From: Thecaphora thlaspeos
Lineage: Eukaryota; Basidiomycota; Ustilaginomycetes; Urocystidales; Glomosporiaceae
DNA length: 64,000 nt
Assembly (NCBI GenBank): GCA_900291925.1
Contig: UWYS01000007.1
Coordinates: 62,001-126,000, forward strand
Direction of reading: 5' to 3'
The stretch's first letter is position 1. Each line of letters starts with the position of its first letter. Positions 33,601 to 44,972 of the stretch are shown piece after piece. A model generated the notes under the pieces. That model did not search any database, had not been told where the DNA came from, and saw only the letters and a program-made list of their open reading frames with translations. The translations under genes and the position numbers were made by a program.

Positions 33601-36025
33601 GGCTGTCGCTGTAGATGTAGTGCAGGAAGAAGAGGGCGGTGCCGAAGCTACACGCCGGCAGGACGATCGAAGCGACCGATTCGCTGAGCTTCTTGACCTG
33701 GACACCTTCGGGAAGCCGGATCTTTGCGGTCGGATCTGCTAGCGCTGCGCGCAGCGCCGTGATTCTCGCCGCCAGGATGACGCGATGCACCGGCAGGTAC
33801 CAACCGCCGCCTTTCAGGAAGGCGTCGCAGCCGAAGGGCGGCGTCAGATTATGCGGGCCGTAGAAGCCTCTCCCCATCTTGGCCGGCTGCGAGGTCGTTC
33901 CTTCCTCTGTATTCGCATTCACATCGTCGCGCCCGTTGCCGCTGCCGGAACCGGAACCGGCTGCAGAGGTCCAGCGCTTGGCCGCCTCGGCGAGTAGCAG
34001 CGCAGTATGGACGTGTCGGTCGTGGGCCGTCCTCTTCGTCGCGCGGCCGTGGCCGTGATCGGAATCGGCGTCGCTGTCGCCGTCGCCGTCGTCGTCGGAC
34101 GCGGAATTGCTGCACGCATCGTGGATCTCGACCATCTCGGTGCTGATGCCCTGCTCTTTGACAACGCCGTCCTCTGTGATAGTCCGGGCCTTCAGGTGCG
34201 GGAGCAGGTCACGCAGCACCTCCTCGATCGTCCTGCCCTTCATCCGGACCTCGGGCAGCGGCGGATCGACCTTGATGGCCGCGAGTCCGCCAGTCTCGTT
34301 GATCGCCACTTTGACTACCCTCTGCAAGTACGGGACCGCCTGAAATTTGAAGCTCTTGCCCGCCGCCTTGCTGCTCCCGTCGCCCTTGCGCGAGCGAACA
34401 TAGACGTGGCCGCTCTCGGTGCAAAGGATGATGGAGCCGTCGGATCCGATCGCAACATCGCGGACCGCAGTGAACTTCTTCCGGACCGACCACACGAGCT
34501 GTGGACGGGGCGCCGTCTGCGCGGCTGCCATCTTGGCCTGGCCGGAGGCACCGCCGTACTCGGACGGGTGCTCGAGGTTGAACGTGAAGAGGTCGCCCAT
34601 GTCGCTGAGCGCTGCAAAAGTGTTGCCACTGCTGGTGAGCTTGGTGATCCACGACCTCGGTTGCACCTGGCGCGGTCGAAAGACGGATATATCGCTGGCG
34701 AAGCGAGATAGCGGGAAATTGATGCGGTAGTGGGTGTCGTTGTGAAAGAGGACGACGTCCCAGCTGTTCAGCAGGCACGCGGTGCCGAACTCGGTGGCCG
34801 CCACCTGCTTGATGCCCGTCCCGACAGCGAGCCCCGTCACCCTCCTAGGGAGCACTTGGACGGGTGTGCCGGCCCGGTCATAGCCGAGCTGGCCCATGTT
34901 GGTGCCCCAGGTGTAAAGGCCATCGGTGGTGAAGACGACCGAGTGAAGCTTGCTAGCCGCGGCACCAAGTACCGTCTCCTTCTTGAGCATGCCGGCGACC
35001 CTCCTCGGCGAAATCTGAACATCGAAATCGCCAGCGTTGTTCGAGCTTGTGCTCGATGCGACGGTGCCCTGGCCCTGCTCCACCGTGTAGCCGAGCTGCT
35101 GGAAGCGGTTGAGGCCAAAGGTGTAGGCGGCGCCTGACACGGTCACGACAATGGTGTGGTCCTGGGCCACTGCGATGCTGCGCGCCGTCTCGCGGAAGTC
35201 CTGGAGCGGCTCCAGCCTGGGCTGCGTTTGGGGCGCCCTGCCGAGCCTGCCGTTTCCACCGATGCCGCAGATCCAGATGTTGGAGACCCTCTCGTCGGTC
35301 AGGATCACCGTGTGCATGCGTCCCATGGCGACGTCGCGAACTCCAATCCGGTCAAACCGCTTGCCCGCCATCAGCGCTTGCTGCGAGGCCTCCCACTCGT
35401 CGGCCTCGCGCCGGAGCTTGACGCGGTCCGGGAGCTGGCGGTCGTCCCCATCCCCGAGGCCGAGAGTGAAGTTGCGGTTGGAGCCCCAGGAGTAGAGCTG
35501 ACAGAAGGTGCGCCCCTTGATGTTGGTCGACGCGTCCCAGCTGAGGGCATCTTGGAGCGGGTTTGTCCCGGCCACGGTGGAATTATAGAGGTCAAAGGGC
35601 GTCAGGCCCTCGAGATCCTTGATGCGAGTGTCGACGTCGGATCGGCGCAGCAGATTCAGGGCGGTGATCAGGTTGGCAGAGTAGAGGGCGCGGTGGAGGG
35701 CCGTCCAGCCGTTCTCGATGTCCTGGAGGTTGACGTTGACGCTGGGATGGGCGAGGAGCGCGTGAAGGTAGTCGACGCTAGCGGGCTCGGTGCTCGAGGC
35801 GATGAGGTGGAGCGCCGACCTGCCGAGGAGGTCCCTCCGATTGACCTCGGAGGGTGGGCAGGGACCGCCAAAGTGGTTCGAGGAGCTATGAGGAGATTTG
35901 GAAAGGCTTGAGGCGGTGCCACTCAACGCACTGGCGGCGGCCCGGTCGGCACCGCCCTTGAGGACGGCGCGGAACCTCTGCAGGTCGCGCACATGCCAGC
36001 AGTCGATGAGAGTTGGAGCGACCAT
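30659..36025 (-). CDS. Ankyrin-RCC1-BTB protein, IBTK / Btb3-like
   Basis: Single exon, about 1,788 residues from the Met at 36025 (another in-frame start lies at 36061). Order of domains: ankyrin repeats (RSALHLIAS, GWTALHRALYSANL), RCC1-type beta-propeller repeats (LYSWGSNRNFTLGLGDG, ICGIGGNGRLGR, YTFGLNRFQQLGY, LYTWGTNMGQLGY), then two BTB domains (one around DAFLKGGGWYLPVHRVILAAR, one around DVEIELEDRLIPAHSVILRRS). A very long Ser/Pro/Gly/Gln-rich tail follows. Inside it a conserved helical segment (SFIDIIAEEKEEEARRR ... EEFEKWFEEESKR) recurs in this family. Human IBTK and fission-yeast Btb3 share the layout and act as substrate adaptors for Cul3 ubiquitin ligases, so that is the inferred role. 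It converges on the adaptin-Nudix gene with only 111 bp between. Confidence 0.88.
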   Translation of the reverse strand: MVAPTLIDCWHVRDLQRFRAVLKGGADRAAASALSGTASSLSKSPHSSSNHFGGPCPPSEVNRRDLLGRSALHLIASSTEPASVDYLHALLAHPSVNVNLQDIENGWTALHRALYSANLITALNLLRRSDVDTRIKDLEGLTPFDLYNSTVAGTNPLQDALSWDASTNIKGRTFCQLYSWGSNRNFTLGLGDGDDRQLPDRVKLRREADEWEASQQALMAGKRFDRIGVRDVAMGRMHTVILTDERVSNIWICGIGGNGRLGRAPQTQPRLEPLQDFRETARSIAVAQDHTIVVTVSGAAYTFGLNRFQQLGYTVEQGQGTVASSTSSNNAGDFDVQISPRRVAGMLKKETVLGAAASKLHSVVFTTDGLYTWGTNMGQLGYDRAGTPVQVLPRRVTGLAVGTGIKQVAATEFGTACLLNSWDVVLFHNDTHYRINFPLSRFASDISVFRPRQVQPRSWITKLTSSGNTFAALSDMGDLFTFNLEHPSEYGGASGQAKMAAAQTAPRPQLVWSVRKKFTAVRDVAIGSDGSIILCTESGHVYVRSRKGDGSSKAAGKSFKFQAVPYLQRVVKVAINETGGLAAIKVDPPLPEVRMKGRTIEEVLRDLLPHLKARTITEDGVVKEQGISTEMVEIHDACSNSASDDDGDGDSDADSDHGHGRATKRTAHDRHVHTALLLAEAAKRWTSAAGSGSGSGNGRDDVNANTEEGTTSQPAKMGRGFYGPHNLTPPFGCDAFLKGGGWYLPVHRVILAARITALRAALADPTAKIRLPEGVQVKKLSESVASIVLPACSFGTALFFLHYIYSDSLPPIWTASIGILVERELKAAKIDRIVVQKQLMQLAELLSLPVLEAAIRSPILNALSGTLRDEMLGFFAAHVDVDSVESSPFRDVEIELEDRLIPAHSVILRRSPFFSALLQPQWTATRWNSRNIIRIDIKHLRWEVARIVLMHLYTDVGEALFRGTDKNRTMEQFMDFVVEVMAASNELLLDKLKLVCGALLRNRVLSQNVGAVMTEAGFYEAGQLKEITMDYCTKNLESLLETGMLVELEHKMLSELTSFLRRRQDEKMRRTLVQDSVLALVEKHRDYYDDLDIPPASLHLVANKVQLKKGPTQVQLLSPRLTPADRRRSAANGRNSSPPFTSPELRPISEGMQSRSGGGGGGGGDPLMMFSMDEDEAELSRRDGSSGTPWATLPNIASLSLDETVTQAARPTPPPALQPSKPWRARTVEAEKRAQSTESSPSLRPTRPLDNPSDLRSIMMSEEQKQHQALKRSTTASPTVSGTSTPSARLTSTASAGVDLTPLALASAKLSQKDRKRLQQQQVAAAAAAAQQPSTSSSSAFTRPTTPAASPWKLPAAPQTSPGSAAFSPEGAAPSSWGARASGSTDAMSTPQRRPSVAPLQSYVAGRGGTPSEGGSSRGPTAAPTTPLGPTFTPTRMQSSSSQSQQQRRTSNGDPAWASPAVAPPLSYLGNSSPSVTAAREGGVSSDAQQRRSSSSTSQLHLQQQRSSNLQGSLGGGVPSSSRGPASAATDVGPSAALSSSASSSSALTFAQIQEQQRAAERQQTEQMAAILKRSFIDIIAEEKEEEARRRVEQQQAEEFEKWFEEESKRIQSEGGGRGSSGGGKKGKGGGGGGKNGQRSGTGGEGERRGQGPSNPAGGAANGAATSGGKKPRQQAKASTGEAGSSSDKTRGPNAAGKKQQSDGASNGKPPRSGEGGRGKDRTPANGSVSAPPAASQAQPSPAAASSRPTPTPSPAQPLSQPSKPNSNPSSVLSIRAPTFVPSRLSQG

Positions 36026-36786
36026 GCAACGAGGAGAGGGATCGAGCCGTGGTCCAAGCACCAGCTAAGATCCAGGCTTGTACGCTAGCTCTCTGGTCCG
36101 ATGGGAAGAGGGCCAGGGGTACAAGCGGAACCGGCTGATGCGGACGCAGCTGCTCGAGTGGTGTGGAAAGCAGGGCGATGCAGCGAAGGAAGTCGTAGCC
36201 CGCGATTCGATGCGGATTTGCCTGGTGGCGTGGCTGCTGTAGCAGGCTGGGGAAGGCTGGTGGCGAGAGATGGCAGATGAAACGTCGAGCTGTCGGGGTT
36301 GAGTCTCGATCGAAGGAGCCAGTTGAACGTTCTAGGGGACGTTTAGTAGGCGGGCGAGGGAGGCAGCTGGGAGCGTGGTGGGATGTGTGGTGTAGTTGGT
36401 GGCGGTGGTGGTGGCGGTGGCAAGGTGGAGGGTGTGGGCAAAGCAGCACGAGCGTTGGTCGAGGCCCAGCCAAGAAGCGCCAGAAGTGCGGGCTGAGTAG
36501 CTTCGCCTCTGCCCTGCCCTGACGCGAGAAAACGAAAACGTGGGACCTCTCCGTTCCTACCCTTCTTTGCCGGCTCACCCGCTGCGTCAGCTTTCCCCCC
36601 CCGCCTCCGGCGTGCCCGACGCGGCACGGTCCACCTCGCCTCGAGGCGCTCCGCCTCTTTCAACACGCGCCTTACCCTCGCTACATCCTCGCTACATCCC
36701 CTCTGCTGCTGTTCAACAGTCCACCAACATCCCCTCGACCCAGCACAGGCAGACGATGACAGTGCGGTGACCACACCGCAACCGAT
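36026..36786. other. Divergent promoter region, IBTK-like / conserved fungal gene
   Basis: 760 bp between two head-to-head starts, with GGT/GGC-rich simple sequence near 36390-36425 and an 8-C run near 36593. No gene is seen. Confidence 0.5.
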
Positions 36787-38810
36787 ATGGCCACCACCTC
36801 GCCTCACCAGCCGCAGACCGGCTTCCCGGTGCTGCCACAGGCCGCTTCCTCGTCCTTATCGGCCACCACCTTCGCTAGCAATGACGGCTTCCCCTCTTTT
36901 TCTCCAAACGCAGAGTGCGGCTCTATATCCGGCTCCACAATGACGACGACGACGATGACGACAACCTTGGGTCCCTCGGTCGGCAGCAGTGCCTCTGCCT
37001 CGACGCTCGTCAACGCTTCGCAGGAGAGCCTGCGCGACTTATTCCACAAGCGGCTGCACAGCTTCACCTACCTTAAGCGCACCCTCAGCGGCAAGCAGGC
37101 GTGGTTCGATATTGTCATCATAAATCAGCTCGACGTTGCCGCCGCATTCGATCATGAGCGCCTCAAGAAACGCACCGCCCGCTTCACCCTCCTCGGCATC
37201 AGCCTCTCGTCGATCCTCGAGCTCTCCAACCCGGCAGACATGGCACGTGCCGTCGTGTCGCTGCTCAACGAACTCGAGGGCTACACGGACGACACCATAG
37301 GCAACCTTGTCGGTGGCGGCGGCTGGACGGGCGGGGTTTGCGGCGGCGGCGGCGGCGGAGGCAATTCGTTTGGGACGACCAAGCCAAAGATGAAGAACTT
37401 CTTCAAGTCGTCATCCAAGACGCTCAAGCGCAGCGCCGCGAGCCAGGCGCTGAGTGATTTCAGCTCGCTCGACGGAGCGTCCGGGTCTTCGGGCATGGGG
37501 ACGGGCCTCTCGATGAGCATTGGCGCCGCGGGTGGCGGCAGTTCGATAGGTGGCCTCGACCGCGACTACTCCTATCTCGTTACGCCCAACATTGTGAGTC
37601 ACCGGCCATCGGCTCGGCCCGTGCCTCATCCCACCCTTAGGGTATGCTGCTGACGTTCCGCCCTCGCTGACTCCCCTTCGGGCCACTTCCGACCCGGACG
37701 CAGCCGTTTCAACTCGACTTTTTCCAGACGTTTTTCACGCTCTGCGACATCCTCGGCGAAATTTACCATAAGCTCCTCTCCTTCATCCCCAGCGCAACAG
37801 GCGCAGGCCCCGCTACCCTCGGCTTCCCACAGCACGTCCAAGCGACAGCAGTCGCTGCGGGTGGCGACTCGAGCTTTGGCTCTCTCAGCGGCAGTTTTGG
37901 CGGTGTCGGGACATCGAGCATGAACAGCGTCAACGGCTCCACCACCATGCTCTCCTCCCCGCCCTTCACATCCCCAACCAGCGAGCGAGACCGCAGCACT
38001 AGCATCAGCCACCTCGACGCCGCAGCCGGGATGTCGTCGTCCTACGGTTTCAGTCTCAGTCCACCACACGGCGAGTCCAGTTTCACCTTCGACAAACCCG
38101 TCCCGCTCAGCGCAACGACGCAAGATCTACTGATCAAGGCCGATGCTAAAGTCAAGAAGCTGCTCAACCAAACGGTCAAGGAGATCGACACGCTCGCACG
38201 ACAGCTCATCAAGGACGAAATCTCGTCGCTCGATCCGCTCATGAAGGAACTCGGTCTACCACCTTCTGCCAACTCGGCGTTCGTACACCATTCCAACCAC
38301 CACCATCCCAACGGATCGAGCGTAGCGTCTCCCACCTACTCTTCTTCGCCTGGCTCGTACGGCCTCCCCTCTGACTACGGCGGACCGGGCTCGATTCTCC
38401 CTTTCAGTCTATCCCAAAGCCAAACCGGCACAGGTGGCAGCAGCAACAACAGCGGCGCCGGTGGTGGGGCACCGGGACAGAGACCCTCACGCAAATTCAG
38501 TTCCGCCTCTCTCCACACTAGCATGCAGGGAGGTGTAGCGCAGAAGAAACAACTCTTTTCCAACCTTGCTAGCAACGGCAGCAACGGTGCTTTCACACCG
38601 GGGCATCAAGCTTCTGCTGCGTCTTCTTCCTCCTCTACCACAAACGATGACGTGCAAGGTAGAATTATGCGGAGGAAGAGCAAGGGGAGCAACGCGACTG
38701 TTGCGTCCATCAGGGAGGACGCCGAAGGGAGGAGGGCAGGCACGCCGTCGATCGTAGGTGCGGGGAGAGGATCGCTGGAAAGAGGCGCATTAGTTTCGTC
38801 CGAGGATTGA
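36787..38810 (+). CDS. Conserved fungal protein of unknown function
   Basis: Two exons: 36787-37593 and 37704-38810 (110-bp GTGAGT/CAG intron, in phase), 637 residues. After a Ser/Thr-rich N-terminus, a structured helical segment (about 78-165: FHKRLHSFTYLKRTLSG, LGISLSSILEL, VVSLLNELEG) is followed by a Gly-rich loop. The intron splits a second conserved piece, YLVTPNI | PFQLDFFQTFFTLCDILGEI. A later segment (LLIKADAKVKKLLNQTVKEI) is predicted helical. I recall similar layouts in uncharacterised proteins of many fungi but know no assigned function. There is no signal peptide, membrane segment or catalytic motif. The rest is Ser/Gly-rich and likely disordered. Confidence 0.8.
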
Positions 38811-39142
38811 AGGCGCATCGTCGGACATGGCTATCGCTCGTGACGACGGACAAGGTTGGAGTGGATGGATGGATGGCGACAGAGGGGCTGCTTGTATGGT
38901 CGTGTGTACTTGTATCGAAACGATTTCCTTTCCTCAGGTCACCATCTCGCTTTCGTCTTCACGTTGGCGCCTCGTTCTCGTTGAGACGGGATGAGTCGGA
39001 ACCGCTCCTCCCGTCCTTCCCACTAACCGGCTGGTCGCTCGACTGCACACACACATACACAAGGGCTCACTGAAACAATTCCTCATTCCATTTTGCTACA
39101 TCGAACGAGAGCACTGCACTCAACTAACGCGGCCTAGCCCTC
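38811..39142. other. Convergent 3' intergenic region
   Basis: 330 bp between the stops of the unknown fungal gene and TAF2. No coding signal. Confidence 0.5.
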
Positions 39143-42100
39143 TCAAGTCAACTTACTCTTCTTACTACTGCTTCCGGCGCCATCAGCCGTCGCCTGCCCG
39201 TTATCCTTCCTCTTCTGATCAGACGACCCTCTTCCTCCCGCTGCCCCGCTACTGTATCCACACGACGCCTTGACGCCATTGAGTTCCTTCCTGTAGATGC
39301 TCTCAAACGACTTGGTCAGGTCCACCACGCCTTGGTCGAGCGCATTGAAGGTGTAGCAGTTGCGCAGCATCATCCGGACGTCGGCGTCGAAAGCATCAAT
39401 CGAGTCGTACTTGTCGGACTTGAGCTTCGACTCGATCAGCGACAGGTCCCGCGCGTCACGGCGGGGGATCACGTCGAAGTAGGTCGGGATGCCTAGCGCG
39501 ACGCTGTGCGGTGTCGGCGATGGGAAGGGACGGAACGGGCCGAAACAATCCGGACGGGCAAGTATCAGTAAGGCAGCGTGAGCGAGGCGGAAGAGGGACG
39601 ACCAGGGTTGGTACTCACGGATCGACGGCCTCGCGGAAGAGGATGCTGGCCGGGTTGGTCTTGACGCGGTTGAGCAAGCCCTGGAGCGCGCGCTTCTCGC
39701 TAAACTCGAGCTTGCGCACCAGCAACTTGGCCCACTCCTTGCGGAAGAGCTTCTCGAGCTCGTCGGCGTGCAAGCAAGGCTCGGTCGTCGGCGGGTTGAA
39801 TTGGCGGCAGTTGGCAAAGATGAGCTGCATGTCGGCCGCAAAGTCGCCCATCGTCCGGTAGGCGCCCTGCGTCACCTTCTTCTCCATCGTCGAGAGGTCC
39901 ATTGGCGTCTGGATCTCATCCAGGTACGTCGGAACGCCGTCACGGATCGGATCGACGGGGTACAAGAAGAAGATCGAGTAGGGCAACTTGCGCAGCGTTT
40001 GGATCAGCGCCTTGCACTTCTTGGCCTGTAGTGGGATCCCGATCGACGCGCCGACAGGGTCGGTTTCGGCGTTGTTGTTCTTGGTGCCGCCGCCGCCGCC
40101 GGGCTTGTTGGGTGACGGCGAAGGCGAAGCCACAGCGGCTCGAGGAGCCGGAACGACGCCGTTCAGCGCAGACATGGCGGCCGCGGCCGGCGCGAGCGGT
40201 GCGGGCGACCCGGACAGGCCGCTGGTGGCGGCAGCAGCAGCGGCGGCGTTGGATGACTTGGCCTGCTTCTTGCTCGGCGTCGGAGCGGGCAACGCGCTGG
40301 ACGCCTTTTCCGTCTTCTTCACCTTGACGACTGTGGTCGACGCCTTCTTGCTGACCGGCTCGGGCGAGTCGCTGAGCAGGTCGAGGATGTCGTCGTCAAC
40401 GCTCTGCTTCGGTGCCGGTCGAGGTGCGACCCGTGCCGGAGCGGCGACAGAGGCAGCATGGGGAGGCGGAGGAGTAGGGACTGCGATGGCGGCCGCAGCG
40501 GCCGGCGTACGGGCAGGGGCAGGTGACGCTGAATCGGCGTCCTTCTTCTTGAGCTTTATCAGCGGCTTCTTTGGCTTTGCTGCGGGCTCAGGGGGCGGAG
40601 GCATGGCGGGCGCCATCGGCTTGATGACTGGCTTAGGCGGCTCGTCGACGCCTGCCGAAGACGATGACGACCCTTTGGACTTCAGCTTGACCTTGACCGC
40701 CAGGCGACCCGGTACAGGGCTGGCAACCGGGGGCGCGTGCACGGGGTCTGGTTGATCCCTGAAAGGCTGCACGCTGGGACTGCCGGTGTAGTCGGTCGAC
40801 GCAAAGTCGGTCGCTCTAACCACCGAGTCGACCGGCGCACCGACTGTCGCCTCCCCGGCCGCCGCCGCGGAGCCGTTAGCCACCCTTTGCTTGGCCGCCG
40901 ACTGCTCTAGAGTCTTTTCCATGCGCGCCCATAGCTGGGTAAAGGCCTTGTCGAGGCCGAGCGCCTGCTGATGAGCCCACGCTTTGGGGTCCGGCGTGTA
41001 GGTCCGGGCGTTGCGGATCATGAGCTCAAAGTCGTCCTTGAAGCCGGCCCTGTCCTTGTACTGCCCGCTATCGAGCTTGTTGGCGATCGAGCCGAGGTCC
41101 ATCGGGTTCTTGATGACGTCAAAGTAGTTGGTCGCCTGGTCACGTACAGGGTCGACGGGCTTCAGGAAAATGGAGGCGTAGCGATTGTCCATCAGTTTCT
41201 TGAGCGTGTTGCGGCACGCCGTCAGGTCGGCGTATGACATGCCAGAGGCCTGTCCGGGCGCCAGCGGCTTCGGCTTCTTGACTTTGACCGGCTTCGATGG
41301 CTTCGACGGCGAGGCGGCAGCGCTGCCCGACGACTGCCCGCCTTCTGGCGTCTCGAAGGCGACTCGGGGCGTCGCAACGGCGGCGGCAGTGGTCGACGCT
41401 GTTCCCGCGGCCCCGTCGACCATCGACGGCTGCCTGCTGACGAGTTTGATCTTGGAGAGACCTGGCGATTCGAGCGGCTGCTCGATCGTCGCGGCAGGCA
41501 TCGAAGCCATGCTGGGCATTCGCACGCGCAGCTGCACCTTTGGCTGAAGCGGCAGGTCGCGCTCCTCGGCCGGCCGGAAGAGGAGCTCGGCCAGTTTCAG
41601 CATCGACCATCGCGCCTCGGTATCGACGCCGGGCGCCAGCAGTGCTGCGAGGAAGCCCTCTCGAACGCCGGCGGACCGTCCGATCTCGCGGCGCAGCGAC
41701 TTGAACGCGGCCTCAAGCTGGGTATCGCGCGCCTTGGTCGCCTGTCCCCCCTGGCCTGAATTCTCCTCGATCAGCAGCGCCTCTGGTCCGCGCAGTCCTC
41801 CGCTGCCGAACACGCCCGTGCTGATGGCCACGGCGACACCTTCGCAGAGCGCTCGCGCCAACGCTCGCTTGACTGCCCGGCTCTCATCGCTCCGCAGCAG
41901 CGCAAAGCAATAGCGCGTCACCACCTTGTGATCGAGGTTGGCGACCAGCAGCAGGTAGTTCAGCGCAGCGATCCGGACGGGGGCATAATTGCCCTGGCGC
42001 GTGTAGAGGAAGAAGACCTGGAGGTCGCGCGGCCTCAGGTTGGCCAGCATCATGGCCGCCTGCCAGTCGAGGGCGCCGAGCGTGACGACGTTGTGGTACG

Positions 42101-44972
42101 AGGGTACCAGCTTGTCGAGCTCCTGGAGCCGCTCGACCTCGGCCGCCGCGTGGGCCAGCAGCGCCTCGTCGTCGCGCGCATCCTCATCCTCATTGGCGGG
42201 GACAAAACCGCCGACCGAGTCGACGGGTATAAAAGCGCTCGCGAGGCCGTTGATGATCGAAGCAAGGTAGAAATCATCAACGAAGCGGTTGGTCGAGTTG
42301 TCGTTGTAGCGGAGCAGGTTGATGAGAAACTTCTTGACCTGCGACGGCGACCTGCCCTTGAGGTTTCGGACGCGACTGACGGCGTGGATCAGAGCGCGCT
42401 GGATAAAGTACTCGGAAGCGTCGCTGAAATCGTTGGCGCGTGGAATGCAGGGGACGTCGAGCGGATCGGTGATGGTCGGGTCGTCCGGCGGGTCGTAGCA
42501 GCATTGGGTGCGGAAGAGCTTGAGCAGGTGGAAGAGGCCGAGGTTGTCGAGCTGCGGAAGGGCACAGCTAACGAGAGCGTGGGCCGCTTCGGCCCGGACA
42601 CGGTAGAAGTACTTGGAGACGAGCACCGTCCGGGTCAGCATGCTGCAGGTGACGAGCGTTGGCATCTGGGCGAGCGCGTGGACCGCGGCGACCTGGGCGA
42701 CAACGTCACGGTCGCGCTGAAGCTGCGAGACCCACATGTGGTCCGGCTGCTCAAAGTGGATCGAGGCGAGCCACTCGAAGTCGGCGTCCATGCGGATCCA
42801 CTCGTACGGCGCCGACGCCATCTTCTCCTCGTCCTCTTCGGTCCAGTCGGCCACCTTCCACTCTTCGCGCGCCCGCTCGTCCTCCCACATACCCAGGCCA
42901 AAGCCGAGGTCGATCAGTCCAATCGCCTCGGCCGCATCCTGGTCGCCCTGAGCAGCGGCCGCGGCCGCCGCCTGCCGCGCTTGGAACCGCTTGGTGTTCC
43001 TGCGCACGCGCTTGTACTTTGTGTTGAAGGGGACCTCGTACCGCTTGGCGGGCCCCTTGACGTCGAGGACGTGCTCGTACGGCGTTCCGTCGGCCTCATG
43101 AATCCGGACCGTGAGCTGGCCCTCGAACATCGGGATCGCGTTGGAAGCTAGCGCCTCGTCCGGCCGCGCCGCCGCATACTGGGCCGCTGGTGTCTCCTGG
43201 CGGATGTGCATCTCGATCAGCAGCTTCTTGCGGTTGAAGTTGGCGCTACAAACGAAACGCGGGCAGCCGCTCCCGCGGATCCACTGTTCAGTGAACAGCC
43301 GGAGGTCGGCACCGCTGACTTTGCGGCAGACGCGCAGGAAGTTCTGCGTGCTGAGCGCGTTGTTGGTCATCTCGCCCGTCATGGCCTGAAGGAACACCTT
43401 GGGGATGACGCGGCCCAGGCCGAGCGATGCACCCATCTTGCAGAGGCGGCGGTCGAGGATGTGGAGGACCAGCGGCGCCTTGAGATTGATGAAGGGGAGC
43501 GTTGCGGCGTCCGGCGGCTCCCAGGCGCCCGCCGTGTAGAGCGGGGGCATATTAATGTCCCAGGCGCAGACGCGGTCGCAATCCTTTTTGAGGCGGAAGC
43601 GATACTCGTTGTTGCCGAGCAGCTTCCGGATGAAGAGGCCGGTGATGTAGAGGCCGAGCCCGTTCACCAGCCAGGTGTCGGCCCACGTCGCCTGAATGAT
43701 GTTGATCCCGATCCACTGGAAGGCGATGGCATGGCTAAGGATCTGGCGGTTCTCGAGCGCCTGGTCGATGACCGAGGCCGGGTGGAGGAGGTCGCTCGAG
43801 CAGATGGCCATCATCGACACCGAGGTACAGTCTTGTGGCGGCTCGTCGACAAAGACGAAGCGGAACGAGCCGAACGGATACGAGCCGAAGCCGCGCGCAA
43901 AGAAGTCCATCGCCTGCCTGGTGAAGGCGACCGAGTTCTGCAACTCGTCCTCGCGCCCTGGCAGACAGAAGGCGAGCATCTCTGGCTGGCCCGAGTCTTC
44001 GACTGCGGCCGCCATCGACGCCGCTGTCGCTGTCGCCGCCACCGACTGTTGCTGCTGCGCATCGGGACCGCCAGGGTACTGACCAGAAGGAACGATGCGA
44101 ACTACCTGGAAGGGACCCGCAGCGAAGCCGACGTGCTGGACCGACGTGGGGACGGGCTGGGTGAAGCAGAAGACCGTCTTGGCCGAGTTGTTCGGATGGG
44201 CCACCTGCTCCATCAGGTCGCCGGTGCACACAACGACCACCTGCGAGTCCTCAAGGCCGACGGCAGATATCTCGCCTTCGCCACCGCCGACATCGTCATC
44301 CCCGTCTGCCGATGCGAGATACTTGGGGACGATGAGCTCAAACTCCCACGTACAGCGCTCCCAGAGACTGTCGACGCAGGGTATCCAGCAGCGGGCGGCG
44401 TCCGGGCACGAGGCAACGGTGAAGAGGTGCGGGACACGATAGGGCGAGTCGGCCGTCGGCCGGACAAACTGGACGCCGTCGGCGGGGTCCCTGAGGTAGT
44501 ACTCGATCCGGATGGTGATGGGCGTGTATTCGAGGCCGCTCGCACCGGATCCGCCTGGAGTGGGAGCGTCTTCGGGGACGGCGCTGCCGGCGCGCTGCCC
44601 GCCGCCGCCGATGCTCTGCGGCTGGATATGGATCTCTGGCGGAAGCAGGATGCTCAGCTCGCCGGATGCGCCGTCGGACGCGGCGGCAAAGAGCTTGCGC
44701 TTGAGCTCCGGGTACTTGTGGACATCCCTGCTGTCTGCGAGGCCGATTGCGGTGAGGTGATCGTTGTACGAGTAGTCTGCCGCGATGCCAGAGCAGGATA
44801 TGCCCTGGATGACGGCCTGACGGCAGTTGAGGTGGACGACGCGGAGGTTGCGATCGGTGGGGACAATAGTGAGCTCGGTGAAGCCTGCGATCGTCCCGCC
44901 GAAGCCAAGGTCGAGGACGACGCGCTGGTGGCTCAGCGTGTAGCCGCGCGAGGCGGCGCCCGCCCTCTGCAT
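39143..44972 (-). CDS. TAF2: TFIID subunit TAF2 with three C-terminal bromodomains
   Basis: Two exons: 44972-39619 and 39503-39143 (115-bp intron, in phase), 1,904 residues from the Met at 44972. The N-terminal ~700 residues are the M1-aminopeptidase-like fold of TAF2. The site of the protease HExxH reads SHAIAFQW, so it is catalytically dead, as in TAF2. HEAT-like repeats follow. The C-terminal third, after Pro/Ala/Lys-rich linkers, holds three bromodomains: about 1246-1350 (SIFLKPVDPV ... NPMDL), 1648-1755 (SIFFLYPVDPI ... TPMDL) and 1768-1870 (split by the intron). The second and third keep the acetyl-lysine-binding Asn (NCRQFN, NCYTFN); the first has Thr there (NARTYT). In TFIID, TAF2 contacts core-promoter initiator DNA. 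The bromodomains would add histone-acetyl reading. Confidence 0.93.
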
